A stretch of 64,000 nucleotides of DNA from Lophium mytilinum (taxonomy: Eukaryota; Ascomycota; Dothideomycetes; Mytilinidiales; Mytilinidiaceae), in the NCBI GenBank assembly GCA_010093605.1, contig MU004191.1, positions 1,047,832-1,111,831 on the forward strand. Direction: 5' to 3'. Position 1 is the first letter of the stretch. The number at the start of each line of letters is the position of its first letter. The notes under the pieces are model-generated. The model ran no database searches and had not been told where the DNA came from. It saw only the letters and a program-made list of their open reading frames with translations. Of the stretch, positions 60,195 through 64,000 are shown piece by piece. The position numbers were made by a program, and so were the translations under genes.

Positions 60195-61870
60195 TCATTT
60201 CCTAACCTTCTTTGCGTGCATCACCAAGTTCTCAATAACTCCTTCGAAGGCCTCCTTATCGCCCAGTGCGCTCTCCAAGCGCTTCGTCCAGTAAGCAACC
60301 ACCTCTATGCCTGTTCCCTTCAGTTCGGTCAGGAGCTGAACGTGGCTTCGCAATTCGTCGTCGGTGAAATTGGTGAGAGCCGCCTCCGTGGTTGAGCACA
60401 GCATTGTCGTAGAGCTGATATCCAGCTCCGGCGGTGGCGGGGGCCCTCTTCGCTTCCGTTCGGCCTTTGATGCTGACGAGTCCACCGACGCAGAGGAAGC
60501 ATTGCCTTGCTTCAGTCGTGTTATGGCACCGTTTGACCGTTCATCCGAGGACGGGCGGGGGGATCGGTCTCCTGGAATGTTGATTGACGGTAGAATAAGC
60601 TTCTTCTGTTTGCTGGCGGGTAATATCTCGTCCAAATCGACTGGAACTCCTAAAGATACTAGGAAAAGTCGTCTTATACGTGATCGTACCCAGTTTGGGG
60701 GCTGTAAAGGTGGCGGGGCTACCAATTGAGACCAGAGAGAAAGGCTTCGTTCGGAGAGAATGTTCGAGCTTACACCTTCCATTGATATGATTGGCGTGTC
60801 ATTTGGCAATGGAAACAGTGTTTCGACGTATGGCCGTGTAGCACTAGTGACTTGATTGAGCGATAGGAGATCAGTGAAATCAAGAACGGGCTGTAGGACA
60901 TGAAGTTAGTAGCTGGTTGATATCACGCGAGTGGCACTTGCGGAAGCATGATGTTTTGTAATCAAATAACTCGAAACTTACAGGACCCGGTAAAGAGACA
61001 GGTATAGAAGGTTGAGGAGGGGCTTCTCGAAACGAAGGTTGTGTGTGCTCCTCCCCCTGTTGAAACCCGTCGTCAAAGTCCCCAAAGTCGTCCCCACTAC
61101 CGCCTTCTTCGAAATCGTCAAAGTCATCACCGAATTCGCCAGTGTCCTCTCCGTCACCGTCGCTCAGGTGGTCATCGCTATGCTCGTTCTTCGACGCAGC
61201 AGGCCCATCTGGCAATTCGGGCTCGTATACTTCGTGTGCGCTTAGGATTGGGGATCTGTTCGAGGAAGTTGGCGACCCTTGCTCTGTCAATCGCATTGAA
61301 GCAGGAATAAGAAATAGTTGATGCGTACCTTCAGCACTCCTCTCTGGTGGTTGGGGGACTTTCAGAATCACATCGGGAACAGCATCTGCTGCACGAACCT
61401 GATGGGCAACAGTTCCAGGGACCTCCCCATGAGCTGGTGCATCATCGATCTTCTCGACCACCGTCTTTGGCACCGGTGAGCCCCCCGGGGTGACAGGCCG
61501 ATCTTCTGCCCGAAGCCTCGAGGCGCTGCGGCTTCGGGTCCCATCTGGCACTATCTCCAGCTCATCTGGTACTGCATCCTGAGCCCTCTTCTGGTATGCG
61601 TCTGTACCGGGCACTTCGCCATAACTTGGCTCGTCATCGACTCGCTCGACTCGGGTCATGGGGATAGGGGACGTGGCATTGGATCGGTCGCCGCCCTGGA
61701 GAGCCTTTCGGCCTTCTGAGGCATCTGAGAAATGTTCATCGCTTGACGATTCCACTGTGAAGTGTTGTCAGCTCGATATCGAAAGCAGTAGTCAAGGCGG
61801 GCAGACCTAGCTCGTGTGCACCGGGATCCTCCAGTTCCACGCTCTTGCGGGGAGGGGTCAATTCGTCCAT
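60195..61870 (-). CDS. acidic protein with DFxDF motifs, possible AP-1 accessory factor (Laa2/aftiphilin-like)
   Basis: Three exons (61870-61807, 61754-60982, 60890-60195), 510 residues. Residues 20-170 contain a duplicated motif, ERVDDEPSYGEVPGTDAYQK and EKIDDAPAHGEVPGTVAHQV. An acidic middle carries EFGDDFDDFEEGGSGDDFGD followed by FDDGFQQ, resembling the gamma-ear-binding motifs of aftiphilin and yeast Laa2, which help AP-1 function at the trans-Golgi network. The C-terminal half begins PVLDFTDLLSLNQVTSATRP, has a Lys/Arg/Pro-rich linker and ends with a helical segment (DDELRSHVQLLTELKGTGIE). The family assignment is inference from these motifs. A 45 bp stretch at about 61328-61284 has intron-like ends but keeps the frame whether spliced or not. 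It is divergent from the nucleoporin gene. Confidence 0.78.
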
Positions 61871-62498
61871 AAAGGGCGACAAGAAGAAAAGGCTAGAACA
61901 AGAGGGGGAATGCTTTCGAGGATGTTGTTATGTATACAGAGGCTGATTGCAAGGCAGAAAACAGAAGTAGAGAACGGAGGAGATGCTGTGGAGGATTGAT
62001 CGGATGTGTATGATTTGTAGAAGAGACAGCAAGTCAACCTTGTAACAATCTGGCAAGAAGTGCCCACTTGCAGTCGAAGAGGAAGAAGGCGCAGCACGTT
62101 GGACGAAGCACCACCTCAACGCTGTCATATCGATCGGCCTGGCTGTGTGCACGGGCGGTCTAGCCATTTGAAACTGCCATTGGGCGACTCCTGGCGTACC
62201 GTAGCTTGATACGGCGTACTTTACATAACATTTAGAAATAAACCCTAGCACTTGCGACCTCGACGCGATTCTCTACGTGACAGCGCGCGGTGAATGTCTA
62301 CCGCCTCCCGCATTCCAATATAAATCCGCTTCGTGTCCGCTGCTTGCTCTTTTTCACCCCACTGAAACACCGCAGCAGCTTTACTACTGCTCCTGTGGGT
62401 TGCCGCATTCCCGAGAATCCTCCATCCAAGACAAGAAGCTCATCAATAATACTGTAGACGCTCTCACCACCCACTACCCCCAGCATCACTGGTGCACG
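61871..62498. promoter_or_regulatory. divergent promoter region, acidic protein and nucleoporin genes
   Basis: 628 bp between divergent start codons; no gene supported within it. A purine-rich stretch leads towards the minus-strand start. Confidence 0.45.
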
Positions 62499-64000
62499 AT
62501 GGCGGACCAGAAACCCAACTTCAGCTTCGGTAACAATGCCGTAAACAACAATGCAAAGCCCGCGTTCGGCGGTGCGCCTGGCGGTGGTCTGTTTGGGGGA
62601 GGCAACAATGCAAACGCCGGATCCGGCGCCTCGCCCTTCTCAATGGGAGGAAACAAACCTGCAGGCTCTCTATTTGGAGGAGCGGGCGCGCAAACTACTC
62701 CTAACACTGGAGGAGGCAGCATCTTCGGCGCCACGCCAACATCTGGGTCAAATCAACAGAAGCCATTGTTTGGCGCAGTTACAAACAGTACACCAGGATC
62801 GGGCGCGTCGACTCCAAGTCTATTTGGCAGTGCAAATACGGGAAATTCCAGCTCCGGGGGAGGCTTCAGTTTCCAGAAACCAGCAACTACAAGCGCGGGC
62901 GGAGGAGGCTTGTTTGGCGGTGGAGCTACTACAGGTACACCAGCACAATCGCCTGCTGGGTTCGGATTTGGTAATTCTACAGGCAGCTCAGGCTTGAAGC
63001 CTCCGACGGCTTCAGCAGCCGCAGGCTCTACAACTCCCGCCCCGAACAAGCCCAGTCTCTTCGGTGCTCTTGGCTCCACCACACCCGCAGGACCACCCCC
63101 AGGCGGCAATAAGGGTGGCTTGTTTGGTGCTCAAGCAGCCCAGGCGACTCCAGGCGCACAGAACAACCCACCTAGTCTATTCGGTAGCAAACCTTCCGCA
63201 GCCTCGTCTGCATCGACACCGAGCCTGTTTGGCGCAGCCGGAGCAGGCACAACGACCCCGTCGAATCTTTTTGGTGGAGGAGCCAACAAGCCAGCTCAAC
63301 CATCTGGACTCTCGTCTGGATTTACGCTCGGTGGCAGCAAACCCGCTAGCCAAGCACCCTCAGGATTCGTTACTCCAGCTTCGGCTCCACAGACAACCCA
63401 GGGACAACAGCCAGGGACCACACCCCTAAACTTGTTCGGAGGCCAGACAGGCGGCGCACAAGGAACGCAACCGACTCCCAAAGGGCCTTTGTTCAACCTT
63501 GGCGGCGCTCCTACACCTGCATCATCAACTCCTGCCAGCACCCCGTCAACCTTCAGTCTCGGAGGCGCTACATCTCAGCCACCTGCCTCGCAACCTGCCA
63601 CAACAAGCGCCGCCGCTCCCTCCGGCGGCTCTTTTTTCCTGGGAGGCGCCAAGCCTGCGCCTACTACTACATCCGCGTCCCCAATGAGCAATATGTTTAA
63701 CAAGCCGTCTGGCTCTGGTGCGGGCGCCGCAAATACGAGCACTGGAGCAGCACCCAGCAACCTTTTCGGTGCCCTGGGCCAGGGTGGAAATGCTCCCACT
63801 AGCCAGGCAGCGGGTACATCTGCCCCAGCAGCTTCAGGCGCGACGACAGCAGCCCCCAGTAATCTCTTTGGTGGTCTAGGAGGCTCAGCTGCTCCAGCTA
63901 CTTCAGGCGCGGCAACGACAAGCGCCGCTGCTCCCAGCAATCTCTTTAGCACCCTAGGAGCCACTGGCGGAGCTACCACTTCGACCGCGCAACCCGCCGC
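62499..64000 (+). CDS. nsp1: FG nucleoporin, Nsp1/Nup62 type, N-terminal part
   Basis: The ATG at 62499 opens a frame that runs without a stop to the window edge (about 500 residues). The product MADQKPNFSFGNN... is made almost wholly of Gly, Ala, Ser, Thr, Pro, Gln and Asn with regularly spaced FG-type repeats (SLFGGA, SIFGAT, KPLFGAV, SLFGSA, SNLFGG, FNLGGA, FSLGGA). The MADQKPxFSFG-like start and the SLFGxxx repeat style match ascomycete Nsp1, whose FG region lines the nuclear pore and binds transport receptors. The coiled-coil C-terminal domain (Nsp1_C), which would settle the identity, should lie just beyond the window. Other FG nucleoporins (e.g. Nup49/Nup57 type) are a less likely alternative. 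Confidence 0.85.
   Translation, partial: MADQKPNFSFGNNAVNNNAKPAFGGAPGGGLFGGGNNANAGSGASPFSMGGNKPAGSLFGGAGAQTTPNTGGGSIFGATPTSGSNQQKPLFGAVTNSTPGSGASTPSLFGSANTGNSSSGGGFSFQKPATTSAGGGGLFGGGATTGTPAQSPAGFGFGNSTGSSGLKPPTASAAAGSTTPAPNKPSLFGALGSTTPAGPPPGGNKGGLFGAQAAQATPGAQNNPPSLFGSKPSAASSASTPSLFGAAGAGTTTPSNLFGGGANKPAQPSGLSSGFTLGGSKPASQAPSGFVTPASAPQTTQGQQPGTTPLNLFGGQTGGAQGTQPTPKGPLFNLGGAPTPASSTPASTPSTFSLGGATSQPPASQPATTSAAAPSGGSFFLGGAKPAPTTTSASPMSNMFNKPSGSGAGAANTSTGAAPSNLFGALGQGGNAPTSQAAGTSAPAASGATTAAPSNLFGGLGGSAAPATSGAATTSAAAPSNLFSTLGATGGATTSTAQPA

Noticed and set aside
62551-63429. Frames on both strands rich in Gln, Pro or Gly in the last 1.5 kb
   Set aside because: These are off-frame readings of the FG-repeat gene, whose own frame is open from 62499 to the window end.

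Overview
This window looks like nuclear DNA of a filamentous ascomycete (Pezizomycotina; Dothideomycetes is my guess at class, not proven). The evidence is genes split by short GT-AG introns (mostly 45-110 bp) with CTAAC/CTGAC-type branch sites, a Zn2Cys6 regulator, a group III HAMP-repeat histidine kinase and a SLN1-type kinase, and one AT-rich block with the look of repeat-induced point mutation (RIP). All exon limits were read by eye from splice signals and reading-frame continuity. I see no rRNA, tRNA, CRISPR array or plasmid-like feature.

Layout, left to right. 1-2659 (-): 5' part of an Ulp1/C48-like cysteine protease gene that runs off the left edge. 3384-4260 (-): bZIP regulator, divergent from 5034-5932 (+), a multi-pass membrane protein. 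5.9-9.9 kb: gene-poor, with a degenerate repeat. 9857-10653 (-): ras1. 11935-13050 (-): MoCF/CinA-type molybdopterin-binding-fold protein, sharing a 213 bp promoter with 13264-13904 (+), glia maturation factor/Aim7. 13.9-16.5 kb: gene-free, with a clear tandem repeat at about 15.3-16.0 kb. 16488-19481 (-): Zn2Cys6 regulator, divergent from 20165-20941 (+), KEOPS subunit Cgi121. 21280-22180 (-): cox4. 22988-25110 (-): large fungal membrane protein of unknown role. 25.5-26.2 kb: two diverged copies of a short repeat. 26303-27399 (-): decayed APH-family kinase pseudogene. 27707-29193 (+): pex12. 30015-30830 (+): tubby-like-fold candidate. 32378-36199 (+): SLN1-type hybrid histidine kinase. 37187-37798 (-): mitochondrial thioredoxin-like protein. 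38648-43418 (-): sulfite reductase beta subunit. 43648-45122: RIP-mutated inverted-repeat transposon with a 5 bp target duplication. 45572-46560 (+): FAD synthase. 47390-51418 (-): Uls1-type SNF2/RING translocase. 53454-57506 (-): Nik1/Os-1 histidine kinase. 60195-61870 (-): acidic protein resembling AP-1 accessory factors. 62499-64000 (+): N-terminal FG region of an Nsp1-type nucleoporin, cut by the right edge.

Most genes are single-copy housekeeping genes, and there is no metabolite or defence cluster. Two upstream sensors of the osmotic HOG pathway (SLN1-type and Nik1-type) lie about 17 kb apart. Sulfite reductase and FAD synthase are divergently transcribed, and the space between them holds the transposon. 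The least explained parts are the transposon, the 15.3-16.0 kb tandem array, the APH pseudogene and the Ulp1-like protease gene.
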